In this document: positions 1 to 9,810 of the stretch, in pieces
How the letters are laid out: each line of letters starts with the position of its first letter
Numbering within the stretch: the first letter of the stretch is position 1
Assembly (NCBI GenBank): GCA_000827205.1
Contig: KN832556.1
Coordinates: 2,350,969 to 2,414,968, forward strand
Length of the DNA stretch: 64,000 bases
Source: Plicaturopsis crispa FD-325 SS-3
Taxonomy: Eukaryota; Basidiomycota; Agaricomycetes; Amylocorticiales; Amylocorticiaceae
Direction: 5' to 3'
The notes under the pieces: generated by a model
Databases searched by the model: none
Seen by the model: the letters and a program-made list of their open reading frames with translations, nothing else
What the model was told of the DNA's origin: nothing
Program-made: the position numbers and the translations under genes

Positions 1-330
1 CGAAACCCTCCGATGCCGTGGGCAGCGAGAACGCAAATCGGTCCTGCAGCCCCAGCATATGGCGGCTCTTTGGTCGCAAAACGAGGGTTGTCTCGGGTGC
101 CCAGGACCATTCCGTAGTCTATGTTTCTATACGATGAATGAAAATTTGTTTTGCTCGAGGACGAAAATTGCGCACGGGCCTTCGTGGCAAAACCGGATGT
201 AAGGCGCGGAGGAAATAGCCGAATGAACCTCGACTTGTCTCGTGCGTTCTTCAGCTCTGACCCAAACCATCTCCTCCCCGCGCCATCTCGCCCGCCACTT
301 CGTACCCTCCCCGCGTCCTTCCTCCTCAAA
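1..330. other. upstream region of the PWWP gene
   Basis: No gene is visible here. The stretch ends in a pyrimidine-rich leader (about 245-330) just before the PWWP gene ATG, which fits a basidiomycete core promoter and 5' leader. Confidence 0.5.
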
Positions 331-1954
331 ATGAGCAAAAAAGGTGGCAAATCTCAAAAGGCCTCGTCTTCGTACGAGCTACGCGATGTTGTGCTCGCGA
401 AAATACGCGGCTTTCCACCTTGGCCCGGCATGGTATGTGTCCCTTTCAGTCGCGTTTGTCTTGACGCAAACTTTTGAAACAACCTTTGCTAACATCATAT
501 CTTTCTTCTGTCATGCCTATAGGTTGTAGACCCTGACAGCGTTCCGCCAAATGTCACCAAGGAACGGCCGTCTAACAAAAAAACCACGTTCTACTGCGTG
601 AGGTTCTTCCCTGCTGGAGATTTGTACGTCGCCTCCCTGAATGATGCTCTTATTGCTGCTGCCATAACTGACTGCTACCGGTGTGTGTTGGAATAGCGCA
701 TGGCTAGTTGCGAAGGATCTTTCGAAACTGCAGACCCACGAAATCGAGGCGTATATCAACGAACCCTACAAACGATCCGGTGACCTCCTCGAGGGGTACA
801 AAATTGCCCTCGACCCCGCTACGTGGGAGGAGAAAATCCAAGCCAACGGTTTCGAGGCCGCAGAGGAAGAAGCGAATGCCGAGGTAGATCAGCTGGATAG
901 CGAGGACGAAAACGATGATGGAGAGAAAAAGACAAAGTCCAAGAAACGCAAGCGCGAGTCGGACGCAGCCCCAGCGGCCAAATCCAAGTCGAAACCCAAG
1001 GCAAAGAAGGATTCGGCCGAACCCGCTAGCAGAAAGAAAAGCACCGGCGCTTCAAAATCGAAGAAGAACGGCACAAAGTCGAAAGCCGTCGTCGAGTCTG
1101 AAGACGAGGGCGATCAGGCGGAGCCCGAGGGAGAAGATGAGGATGCGGGGCCGAGCAAGAAGGCGTCGCCTCCCCCACCGAAAAAGAGCAAGCGCGATAA
1201 AGACGGTGACGAGGAGGTCGATCGTGAGTCTTATCTGCCTGCTTTTCACGCTATCTTCTTCCTTTCCCCGCCCCTTTGTCGCCCTTGCTGACACGTTTCT
1301 CGCCCACAGCGGCAGTTGCAAGCGATCCGGAGGCAATCAAGGTCAGGGACTGGCGTCACAAGCTCCAGAAAGCATTCCTGAGCAACAAAGGCATTCCTAA
1401 AGAGGAGGTGAGCATGTTCTGAGCTGATCGTCACTCTTGCAAATATTTATTTGCTTTGTAGGACATGACATTGGCAAATGAGTTATTCACGACGGTCGAA
1501 AATTACGATAAGATGAACATACAATATCTTCAGGTGCGCTTCACCGTTGCTACAGTGTCTGGAGGCATCACTCATTGCCCGACGTTCGTAGTTTTCGAAG
1601 ATTGGCAAGGTCATGCGCCACATAGCAGTATTGGCCTTGGAGAAGATCCCCAAGGACGAGGAGTACCACTTCAGGGAGCGTGCACAAACCCTCGTCGACC
1701 AGTGGCACGTCATTCTCAACGCAAACAAAACAAATGGCAGCGGAAGCGACACGGCGAAACCCGTCAACGACGTTGAGGCAGCGTTAACCACCGCTGCCAC
1801 CGCAAACGGAAACGACCACGAAGACGGCGCGATGCAGGTAGATGCGAAGGGCGAGACCGAGTCGCCAACCGCGGAAAATGCGGAGACGGCCGATGCGCCT
1901 GCAGACCCCGACACGTCTGTGCTCGCCGATGTCACCATGTCCGAGGCGGCGTAG
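331..1954 (+). CDS. PWWP-domain chromatin protein with TFIIS/LEDGF-like helical domain
   Basis: Probable nuclear chromatin reader. Six exons (331-432, 523-623, 697-1223, 1310-1407, 1462-1533, 1592-1954) give 420 residues. The N-terminus holds a PWWP domain, with DVVLAKIRGFPPWPGMVV at about residues 19-36 and FFPAGDFAWLV closing the fold across an intron. A long Lys/Glu/Ser-rich disordered part with nuclear-localisation-like clusters follows. A helical segment starting VRDWRHKLQKAFL and running through FSKIGKVMRHIAVLALEKI resembles the TFIIS N-terminal/LEDGF integrase-binding fold. The tail is acidic and Thr/Ala-rich. In the PWWP family the aromatic cage binds methylated histone tails and DNA. 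The PWWP call is secure; the helical domain is by resemblance. The precise orthologue (Pdp3-like or HDGF/LEDGF-like) is not settled. Confidence 0.85.
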
Positions 1955-3803
1955 ACAAGACATTCCGGTGACTGTCAAGACCGAAGCGCTTTCAACCCTC
2001 CCTCCCTAATTATTGCCGTTTTCCTTTGCGTCCTTGCTGAAATGCCGTTTCTGTTGCCGATGGGGAAGTTGTGTCGTTGTTGTCGATTGAACTTTTATCG
2101 TGCGTCTTTCACTCGCAGAAGTTCGATTTGTTCAATCCCATGTTTGCCATTTTTCTTGCCCATCTATTACGCTGATAGTCTACTAGTATACCTTCCGCCA
2201 AGTCTGTATATAACTTGCTGGGATGAGAATTGAATATGTGCGACCATCGTCTGGGATATCGTGACTCCTATTTCGTCAGTCGCGTCGTCGGATCCGTTGG
2301 CCGAGTCTCTTGCCTCTTGACCGCGTCCATGTTTGGTGAGTGCCAGTGGTCCATGTAATCTCATACTGCCTCAATTGACGCGTAAAACTATCTCTTCTGA
2401 TTCATTTATATGCCTGGCAATCGCTAAATCGCTTCGTAGGACCGGGATCCACAAGATTTTCCTTCATGATGAGGCTGATCCTGGCGACTCGACTGCCGAT
2501 GCGACGAGTGTGCACATAGATATTGCAGCACAGACCGAGGCTGGCCGATTCGACAGCCCTTGGATCGCGAGGACCGAGGTCTCCGATGGATGAGCGCGCG
2601 AACGTCCTGCAAACGCGTGAGATTTGGCGTATTCGAGGATTATGCCGTACGTATCCCTCTGTCTTGCGTTGATTTCCTTTCCAGACGCGGGTTTTGACTG
2701 ACGATCTATCTTCCCGGTTAGGTTTTTTGACATCTGAGCGATCCACTGGAGAATACGCGTTGCCCATCGACGTTCATTTCCTACGCGTCTGGAGGCTCGT
2801 ATCCCTGTCTAGACAGGCGGCACCGGTAAGTGCACTTAGGCGTACTTGCTATACGCTTCACATCTCCCCAGGCAGCGAACACGCTCTATCGGTTGGCCTT
2901 TTCCAGATATGTAGGCCTCTGTTTCTCTCTGTTTCGTGATTGTTGATGGGCATATCGGCGTAACCTGCCGCACAGTCCTTGGGCACGCGGTTGCTGGTCA
3001 TCCAGCACTGCGCTCACAATCGATATGAAAGCCGGGTGGATAGAGTACGTCCCGGATCCGTTTCTATGGGCAACACTCAGAGTATTTGCGTCGAGGTGGG
3101 TGCTGCGTATGGAACACAGTTGGCTCCGTGCATGTTATGCTCATTTTGCCTCTTCGCAGATGATATCGATGTGAAGGTTGCGACGGCCGGCGCAAGCTAC
3201 TGCACTTGTTGGAAGACCTGGGCTAGCTGCCCTTTACCCCGTTGCCGTTGAGCGCGAATCAGTTTTCGAGGTTTGACATGGCTGTACTCATGCTGGCAGC
3301 AACTGTCATGCACCTGGGTCCACTCCAAGGCAGGCTGTGTTTGCACGGTCCGACAGCTCCCGTTGAGCGGGATGTAGCTCTGACTGCTGCCTAGCTTCAC
3401 TGCCTAGCTTGATTCATATGATCCCTGTACCAATTGTAGATAGACGATTTAATGAAATAAAACAGACTGTGGCGGTGGCGTGAGGACTGGAGCAGGCGGT
3501 AAGCGCGCGCCAGGGTCGACCACGTTCCACCCAGAGTCGTTGACGCGTCCTCGAGCTGCCCCTTCCTCGAGTCAGTCGTCGTCTCGAAATCCACAGCCCT
3601 AGCTCGATTCCTTATAAGTAAGCCCCCGGTCCCGTTTCTCTTTCCTACAGTCATCTTGTCTCCGGCGCCCAGTTCCTGACTCGCGCTGCTGCCGCTAGCT
3701 CCATACATAGCCTCACAGAGTCTCCGTATTTCGACGTATTGACGCCCCTCGTCTTTAGTCGCAACATTGGCTTTAACACTCTCAAACCCTAACCACCACC
3801 ACC
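1955..3803. other. intergenic region, no convincing gene
   Basis: About 1.8 kb between two plus-strand genes. A few short frames between 2330 and 3250 carry donor/acceptor-like signals (GTAAGT near 2825, CCCCAG near 2870) and protein-like pieces such as VHFLRVWRLVS and AGWIEYVPDPFLWATLRV. I could not join them into an uninterrupted gene. They may be remains of a small membrane protein gene. The last 200 bp, pyrimidine-rich before 3804, are the likely promoter and leader of the BCS1-like gene. Confidence 0.4.
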
Positions 3804-6503
3804 ATGGACGCTATCAAGTCCCTCATGCAGCCCCTCGTCGGCGGCGCAGGCGGCTCCTCGATGATTGACGGCATGAAGCTCGTCGTGCTCGGCGGCACAG
3901 TAGAGACCGCACGAAGAGTCTCCAGCACAGCCTGGTCAGTCCTCTCGTCCGCTCCCACTCACTCTGCATTCGCCTTACTGACCATTCTCGACGACGGGTA
4001 CGCAGGTCTCATTTCGTGAACTGTAAGTAAATCGACTAGTAGCACGCACCTCGACGCATTCCATTGACTGCGCCACATCGCATACACAGCATTCTTCCTC
4101 ACCGCCCATTTCTCTGAGGAGGACTACCCGTACGACTGGCTCATGCTTTGGTTGTCGCGGCGGCCGGAATGGCAGCGCTCCCGCGAGTTTGAGACCACCA
4201 CGCGCACCACCACCCCGGGGTTCTCCTCCAACTCCTTTGCTGATTTCGAGGACGAAAATGCGGAGGAAGATGACGACGACGACGCTCCAGGGAAGGCGAA
4301 GACCCGTGTCGTCTTCCAGCCCACGTTCGACACGACACATACCATATATTACCGAGGCCATTGGCTACGTGTACGCAGAGGACGCAAGACGGATGGGAGT
4401 GGCTGCGAGATGTTATCCATAAGGTGTGTGGCGCAGGCGTGCTCACGATGGATCTACATGACTGACCGAATATACAGCGTCGTTGCGCGGAATAACACCG
4501 TGCTCAAGCAGCTGGTTCTCCAGGCAAAGAAGGAGTATGAAGCGGAAGCCGTGCACCGCATTCAGATTTATTTCGCCGATACCCATGGCGGTTGGCGGTG
4601 GACCGATTCTCGGCACAAGCGTCCTATGTCCTCGATCGTCCTCAACCCGGGCGTCAAGGAGATGCTTGTCGCCGATACGAAAGACTTCCTCAAGTCCGAA
4701 AAGGTATTCGAGGTCCTCTTCGTGTATAGCGCGGTCACTGACAAACAATCCTCATTAGTGGTATGCGGATCGCGGTATTCCTTTCCGACGAGGATACCTC
4801 CTGCACGGTGTCCCCGGTTCTGGCAAGTCGTCCTTGATCCATGCCATTGCTGGCGAGCTTTCTCTGGATATCTACACACTCTCGCTGTCCTCGTCTTGGA
4901 TATCGGACTCGACCCTGACGACGCTCATGGGCCGTGTCCCGGCGCGCTGCATCGTTCTCCTGGAGGACCTTGACGCAGCGTTCACGCGCAGTGTCACGCG
5001 TGACGGGAAGAGCAGTGGGAACCCGGAAGGGAACAACAACAACCGCAGCGGGGACGATAATGACGGCCAGAACAATAACGGGAACACCTCGGGGAGGAAT
5101 AGGCGGAATCGGGAGCAGCTGTCCGACGTGAACACGTTGAGCTTGAGTGGACTGCTCAACGCGCTGGATGGTGTGGCGGCGGCTGAAGGGCGTATACTGT
5201 TTGCGTATGTCTTCATTCCTCTGGGTTCGTGTGTCGTCCTTTTAACGAGATTTTCTCCAGGACGACCAACCATTTGGAGCGGCTAGACCCTGCATTGTCT
5301 CGACCTGGGCGCATGGATGTGTGGGTCGAGTTCAAGAACGCCAGCAAATGGCAGGCGGAAGCCCTCTTCCGAAACTTCTTCCCCTCCACGGAGGACGAGC
5401 GAGCCGCTGTCGACAGGGATGACATCACCCTCGACCCCGGAGAGCTCGCGGGCATCGATATCCCCACAACGCCTGCGTCGCCAATGTCCACGTCGGCGGG
5501 ATCGAGCATCGGCTCTGGAACGCTATGGAGCATGAGCCCGACGTTCTCGGCGTCCTCGTCCAGCCTCGCCTCGTCGCCAAATACAGCGGGCACTTCGCCT
5601 GCGGCGTCGACGCCTCCGAAGATGAAGATCAGGGATACGTTCGGTGCGCAGAACACGGCGTACCTGCCGCCGGCGGTCGAGGAGCACATCGCGGCGTGCT
5701 CGCACAGCGCCAAGCCGCTCGACGCCGCCAAGCTCGCCCGCCTCGCGAAGAAGTTCGCGGACTCCATTCCGGACGAGGAGTTCAGTGTCGCCGCCCTCCA
5801 AGGATGTGAGTGTTCCTTCGCCGTCGTCCATCGATGTCCGGGATCGATACTGACATCATGTTGGTAGATCTGCTGAAGAACAAGTCGCAGCCAGAGTCCG
5901 CCGCGAACGATGCAGCTGCATGGGTGGTCACTGAGCGCGAGATGCGAGAGCGTCTGAAGCGTGAAAAGGAGGCGAAAGAGCAAAAGGACAAGCTGGACGT
6001 GAGTGCAGCGCTTATGTCTTTTTTCCTTACCATCATGATTTTTTGGGTCGTTTCACATGCGGGTAACGTCACGTGATGCGACCATCTCCGTTATCGATGG
6101 CCTCTCTTTCGACTCACGCTGACCCTGGATCATTTTGCAGGCTGAGAAGAAACGCAAGGAAGCTGCGGAGAAGGCAAAGGAGAAGGCGGATCTGGAAAAG
6201 CAGGAACAGCAGCTTGTGAAACTCAAGGCCCAGTTGCAGGAGCAGGAGGCAAAGGTCAACGAGGCGAAGAAGACCGGCGAGGAGAAGCCAGCCGACGAGG
6301 CCAAGGACGACGCTGGCAAGGCGAGCGACGCGGTCATCAGCAAGGCTGAGGACGACGACAAGGCCGACGAGAAGAAGGATGACGAGGCCAAGGACGATGA
6401 CTCCGATTCGGACAGCGACGGAGAGAACGTGCCCCCTCCGCCACCGCCCAACGTCGACAACGGTGGCCAGTGGGCAGACGCTAGCGCTACGAGCTGGGAT
6501 TGA
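3804..6503 (+). CDS. BCS1-like AAA ATPase
   Basis: AAA ATPase of the BCS1 type. The founding member sits in the mitochondrial inner membrane and translocates the folded Rieske protein into complex III. Eight exons (3804-3934, 4006-4022, 4090-4423, 4478-4703, 4759-5204, 5261-5805, 5868-5998, 6141-6503) give 730 residues. The BCS1-specific N-terminal domain covers roughly residues 40-235 and includes EEDYPYDWLMLWLSRRPEW. The AAA core shows Walker A GVPGSGKSS, Walker B CIVLLEDLD, sensor FATTNHLERLDPALSRPGRMD. An Asn/Gly-rich insertion (about 5005-5110) lies between Walker B and LSGLLNALDG. The C-terminus is a Lys/Glu-rich coiled coil ending in an acidic tail, longer than yeast BCS1 (about 456 residues). 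Exon 2 is only 17 nt, and the phase of both flanking joins supports it. Basidiomycetes carry several BCS1-like paralogues, so this need not be the true complex III factor. Confidence 0.88.
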
Positions 6504-7089
6504 CTTACGGACGCCCCTGCTGTGCCTCCCGAGGACAGCACGCCCTCCAATGACTCACGAACAGACATTTCACGCACGGACAACTCACCCATTGACACTG
6601 ACGCAACGCACACCTTGCTGCCGTCTTCCCCCACAGCCCTCGTCACGCAGGCCGCCGCAGGCCAGTACGTTGCGGCTCTACTGTATCATCTGCTCGCATC
6701 CTACATTTCCCATCTGTACGCCATAATACTGCATCACACACTCCTGGGGGCCATCGCTCGCCAATCCAGGCCATAGACGCACCCATTTGCAGACATAACT
6801 CACCGCGCTTCTTGACCCTTGGGTCGCCTTGTACCATACTTTTGCCACGATTGCCCCCCTGCTCATCACTTCCATGTCCCATATTGGGTGTGTCTTTGGT
6901 TTCATTCGCTTGTATATCTTCCATGTCTTTATTCCCCCACATTGCCGTCACCCATATCTCAAAGGCTCATCTCATCAAATATATAACGAAGTTGAACCTT
7001 CAATTTCTAGTATCCAAGTTCTAAGGGAAAACGGAAATTGTCCTCAGAGCGCTGAACGCTACGCTCACCGTCGGCTGCGGATCGGCGCG
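6504..7089. other. intergenic region downstream of the BCS1-like gene
   Basis: Pyrimidine-rich 3' flank with no coding signal that I recognise. It ends at the target-site duplication of the small inverted-repeat transposon. Confidence 0.5.
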
Positions 7090-7098
7090 CGGGTCGGG

Positions 7099-7170
7099 CA
7101 GATAGACGGGAGTACGGGGGATATTCCGGCGGAATCGCGGATTCCGCCGGATTTGCCGGATCGCTTAAGC
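7099..7170 (+). repeat. left terminal inverted repeat of the GCTTAAGC element
   Basis: This end pairs, imperfectly, with the reverse complement of 7882-7953. The best-conserved block is GGGGGATATTCCGGCGGAA at about 7116-7134. Confidence 0.7.
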
Positions 7171-7889
7171 GATTCTGCTTAAGCAAACGCGGTGCGTACG
7201 AGCAAGGGGCGGCGGTGGGGGGAAAAGTTGGTCAAAATGCTTAAGCAGCGAATGCATAACCTGCTTAAGCATATACATCTGTACCTACTAAGGCGGGCCA
7301 ATGCTTGATACTTGTACTCGAGGAAACGGCTTAAGCACAGAACATGATGCTTAAGCAGTACCATAGGGAACTACTTAAGCAATCGGTTAGACAGATGCTT
7401 AAGCAGACTGCCTTAGTACATGCATGCTTAAGCATTCCCTACGGCTGAGCACTGTGTAGGGTGCTTAAGCTAACAGTTCAAAGCTCGAGGAGAACCCCAC
7501 CATTCCTCTCTGATTCGGAGGGACAACTCTAGCCACATGCTCCAAAAACATATGCCTCCGTAGCTTAGTCGTTACGGTCGATTGTTTCTTTAGTCTTGCT
7601 GGTATGGTCTCTTCCAATATGCCTGGGTTCGAGGCTTAGTGTGTCCTATTCTTTTAGCGAATTTCTTCTGCTTAAGCAATCCTCGAATCACTTTGAGGCT
7701 AAGGGCAGCGACTCCGAAATTGCTTAAGCCAACCGCAACTAAAATGCTTAAGCAAAATTGCTTGAGCACCATTGCATTTTATAGCTTAAGTAATTGCTCT
7801 GGGGGAAACACTTGAGCATTTTTTCCCTTCAAGACGTGGTGCCAGTACACAGGCAAAGTGCCTCGTAGTATGCAAGGATTCGCTTAAGC
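7163..7889. repeat. cluster of 13 GCTTAAGC palindromes
   Basis: Exact copies start at 7163, 7177, 7239, 7263, 7329, 7349, 7397, 7426, 7463, 7670, 7722, 7746 and 7882. Single-base variants start at 7373, 7760 and 7784. Many are extended to TGCTTAAGCA. Spacing is irregular. Such dense short motifs inside a DNA transposon are usually transposase-binding sites, but here they run through most of the element, leaving only the tRNA-like centre free. Confidence 0.8.
7554..7647 (+). pseudogene. tRNA-like relic inside the transposon
   Basis: The stretch opens GCCTCCGTAGCTTAGTCG, like a tRNA 5' end. TAGCTTAGTCG at 7561-7571 fits the Pol III A-box consensus. GTTCGAGGC at 7627-7635 fits the B box and can form a weak T arm with two G-T pairs. 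The boxes are about 66 bp apart, which would need an intron. The acceptor ends do not pair and I cannot draw a D stem, so it is not a working tRNA. It could be a tRNA pseudogene or a SINE-like head captured by the element. Confidence 0.35.
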
Positions 7890-7953
7890 ATAGAATCCGC
7901 CGGAATCCGGCACGGATTTTCCGCCGGAATATCCCCCATAGTCCCGTCACTCT
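7882..7953 (-). repeat. right terminal inverted repeat of the GCTTAAGC element
   Basis: Partner of the left end. Read on the minus strand it begins AGAGTGACGGGACTATGGGG and contains the same GATATTCCGGCGGAA block. Confidence 0.7.
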
Positions 7954-8254
7954 CGGGTCGGGACAGCCATTGGTCGGAAATTAGCGCCGCTAAATGATGA
8001 TCGGTGGGCAAAAACTGTTCGTGAAGCGAGACTCGTCCTTACACAGCTTTACACTTGCACACTACACGCCAGAGGCTGGCTTGGAACTAAACGGCGAACG
8101 ACTCGGACGAAGGAGTCGTCTCGCGATCGTGTAACGCGCCCCATCAGCCAAGGTTTTTACAGGTGCGACTTGTGCCAACTACTTGACTTGTAAGAAATTT
8201 GAACGCGCATCCTCACCCGTGCTTATGACCTCCGCAGAACCGAGTTGAAGCACG

Positions 8255-9508
8255 ATGGCAGTTGACCTAGTTTATATCGCCCACGGATTTATCCCGGGGC
8301 TCTCTATCCCAGTCGAAACACAAGTGCCCCTCAACGCCGCAGCTTGGCTCCTGTGCATATCGATATTTACTTTGACTTTGGAAAATCCGAAATATGTCCT
8401 CCTTCGGCTGGCTCTGGCCCCCGCCGCCCTCTACTTCTTCTGGGACTACGGGTTCGGCCCCTACGTCACCCCTGGTGTGATCAGGGATACAGGGCTATCC
8501 GTAATCGGTTTATACGGGATAATGCGCGTCTTGGAGACAACATTCGTGGGGTTGTTCGACGAGAAACCACCGTACTGGATCACCGATGGAAAGGCCCTTC
8601 CGCTCCCGAAAACACTCTCGCAACGTCTGGCATACGCCCTTGATCTCACAACGTCCCTTCGAGGTACGAGCTGGTTCAAGAATACCCACTGGAATTTTGC
8701 ACCGAGGGTGCTCGTAAACTCGCCGACGCGTAACATGACCCGAAAGCAATTTTTGCTCTCTGGTTTGACGTCGCTGCTGTGGCAGCAAATCATCCTCGAC
8801 GTCCTCGACACCATCAACAAATCCAGATCATGGAGTAGTGAAGATCCTTATCCCATCACGTCGCTACCGTGGTACGAGCAGCTGGTATTCTCCTTCTCCG
8901 TCTGTGCCGGTACAGCGCTGTCGATCACCATCCCACATTGCATGGTATCGTGTACCTGCGTTCTGCTGGGCTCATATCCGGAGAGCTGGCCGCCCATGTT
9001 CGATGCGCCGTTCACAGCGTACTCGCTAGCCGACTTTTGGACGCGTCGCTGGCATGCCATATTCCGCCGTGTGTTCGATCGTCTCGCCAGTGGCATCCTC
9101 CAGCTACTCCACCTCCCTCGATGGACCTCCCAATCCATCCTTCGGCATATCCGCGCCATCGTCATTTTCGGGCTGTCGGCGTCTCTGCACATCATGTTGA
9201 TGTACCGCGCCGACATGCGGGAGACGGAACACCCGCGGACGTTCGTCGACCCGTCCATATTGAAGTTCTTCCTCTCTCAGCCGCTGGGGCTCGCTGTGGA
9301 GGCGCTCGTCATCATCCCTTTCTGCAATGCGTTTTTACCCGCCTCCTGGATGAAGGTGGTCACTAGGGCCTGGGCCTGGGCATTCCTACTGTTCGCTGGG
9401 AGGTTCTGGTCGGACGTTTGGGTCCACCGCGGATTTTGGCACGAGCGGGAACGGGTCGTCGGTTTCAGTGTCGTCCGGGGGCTCCTTTACGATCGGTGGA
9501 TAATATAG
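8255..9508 (+). CDS. wax-synthase-domain membrane O-acyltransferase
   Basis: Likely ER-membrane acyltransferase of the MBOAT-related wax synthase group, which moves acyl groups from CoA to an alcohol. One uninterrupted exon encodes 417 residues. There are about eight hydrophobic segments, for example near residues 28-48 and 52-67. The signature block SLADFWTRRWHAIFRR lies at about residues 261-276. The later FGLSASLHIMLMYR, near residues 307-320, carries the probable catalytic His. Fungal relatives occur in terpenoid and trichothecene-type acylation as well as in lipid ester synthesis, so the substrate is open. No other biosynthetic-cluster genes sit beside it. The start ATG is the first in frame, after a short leader. 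Confidence 0.8.
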   Translation: MAVDLVYIAHGFIPGLSIPVETQVPLNAAAWLLCISIFTLTLENPKYVLLRLALAPAALYFFWDYGFGPYVTPGVIRDTGLSVIGLYGIMRVLETTFVGLFDEKPPYWITDGKALPLPKTLSQRLAYALDLTTSLRGTSWFKNTHWNFAPRVLVNSPTRNMTRKQFLLSGLTSLLWQQIILDVLDTINKSRSWSSEDPYPITSLPWYEQLVFSFSVCAGTALSITIPHCMVSCTCVLLGSYPESWPPMFDAPFTAYSLADFWTRRWHAIFRRVFDRLASGILQLLHLPRWTSQSILRHIRAIVIFGLSASLHIMLMYRADMRETEHPRTFVDPSILKFFLSQPLGLAVEALVIIPFCNAFLPASWMKVVTRAWAWAFLLFAGRFWSDVWVHRGFWHERERVVGFSVVRGLLYDRWII

Positions 9509-9810
9509 CTGCGGGTGAGTGGCGCAAGCTCGCCATTTTCACGACCTGCGTTGACTTGTGAGATAGATCATATTTCAAAATTAGACTGGAAGGATGGCAC
9601 CTCTTGGGCACATTTAGCTACTTATTTACACAGGCGTCCGGAGCCCTTGGACAATTTCCAACAACCCGCAATTCGTTATACTAATACCAACCCTATAGTT
9701 ACATGTCGCATGTCTAGACTGCCAGGTTACGATGTCAAGCAAGATATCTATCCGCGCTAAATTGCTGCTGAGGCTCATTCTAGTGTCCGTGCATGATACA
9801 GGACACGACT
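9509..9810. other. convergent 3' spacer
   Basis: Space between the stop codons of the wax-synthase-like gene and the first MGQRHQAF-family gene. No coding signal seen. Confidence 0.5.

Larger units (their letters stand above)
7090..7962. mobile_element. non-autonomous inverted-repeat DNA transposon rich in GCTTAAGC
   Basis: The direct repeat CGGGTCGGG at 7090-7098 and 7954-7962 looks like a 9-bp target-site duplication. Between the copies lie imperfect terminal inverted repeats. Both ends read GACGGGANTANGGGGG followed by ATATTCCGGCGGAA when oriented inward, then GGATTCCGNCGGATT, then a CTTAAGC motif. The body of about 855 bp has no long open frame, so it must have relied on a transposase made elsewhere. 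It holds 13 exact copies of the palindrome GCTTAAGC plus near matches. A 9-bp duplication would suit Mutator-like elements, but the family is not proven. Its good ends and matching duplication suggest fairly recent insertion. Confidence 0.75.

Noticed and set aside
5005-5110. An intron in the Asn/Gly-rich part of the BCS1-like gene
   Set aside because: The frame stays open through it and there are no convincing donor and acceptor sites; low-complexity insertions at this place are common in fungal BCS1-like proteins.
7554-7647. A functional tRNA gene
   Set aside because: The boxes match, but the acceptor ends do not pair and no D stem can be drawn.
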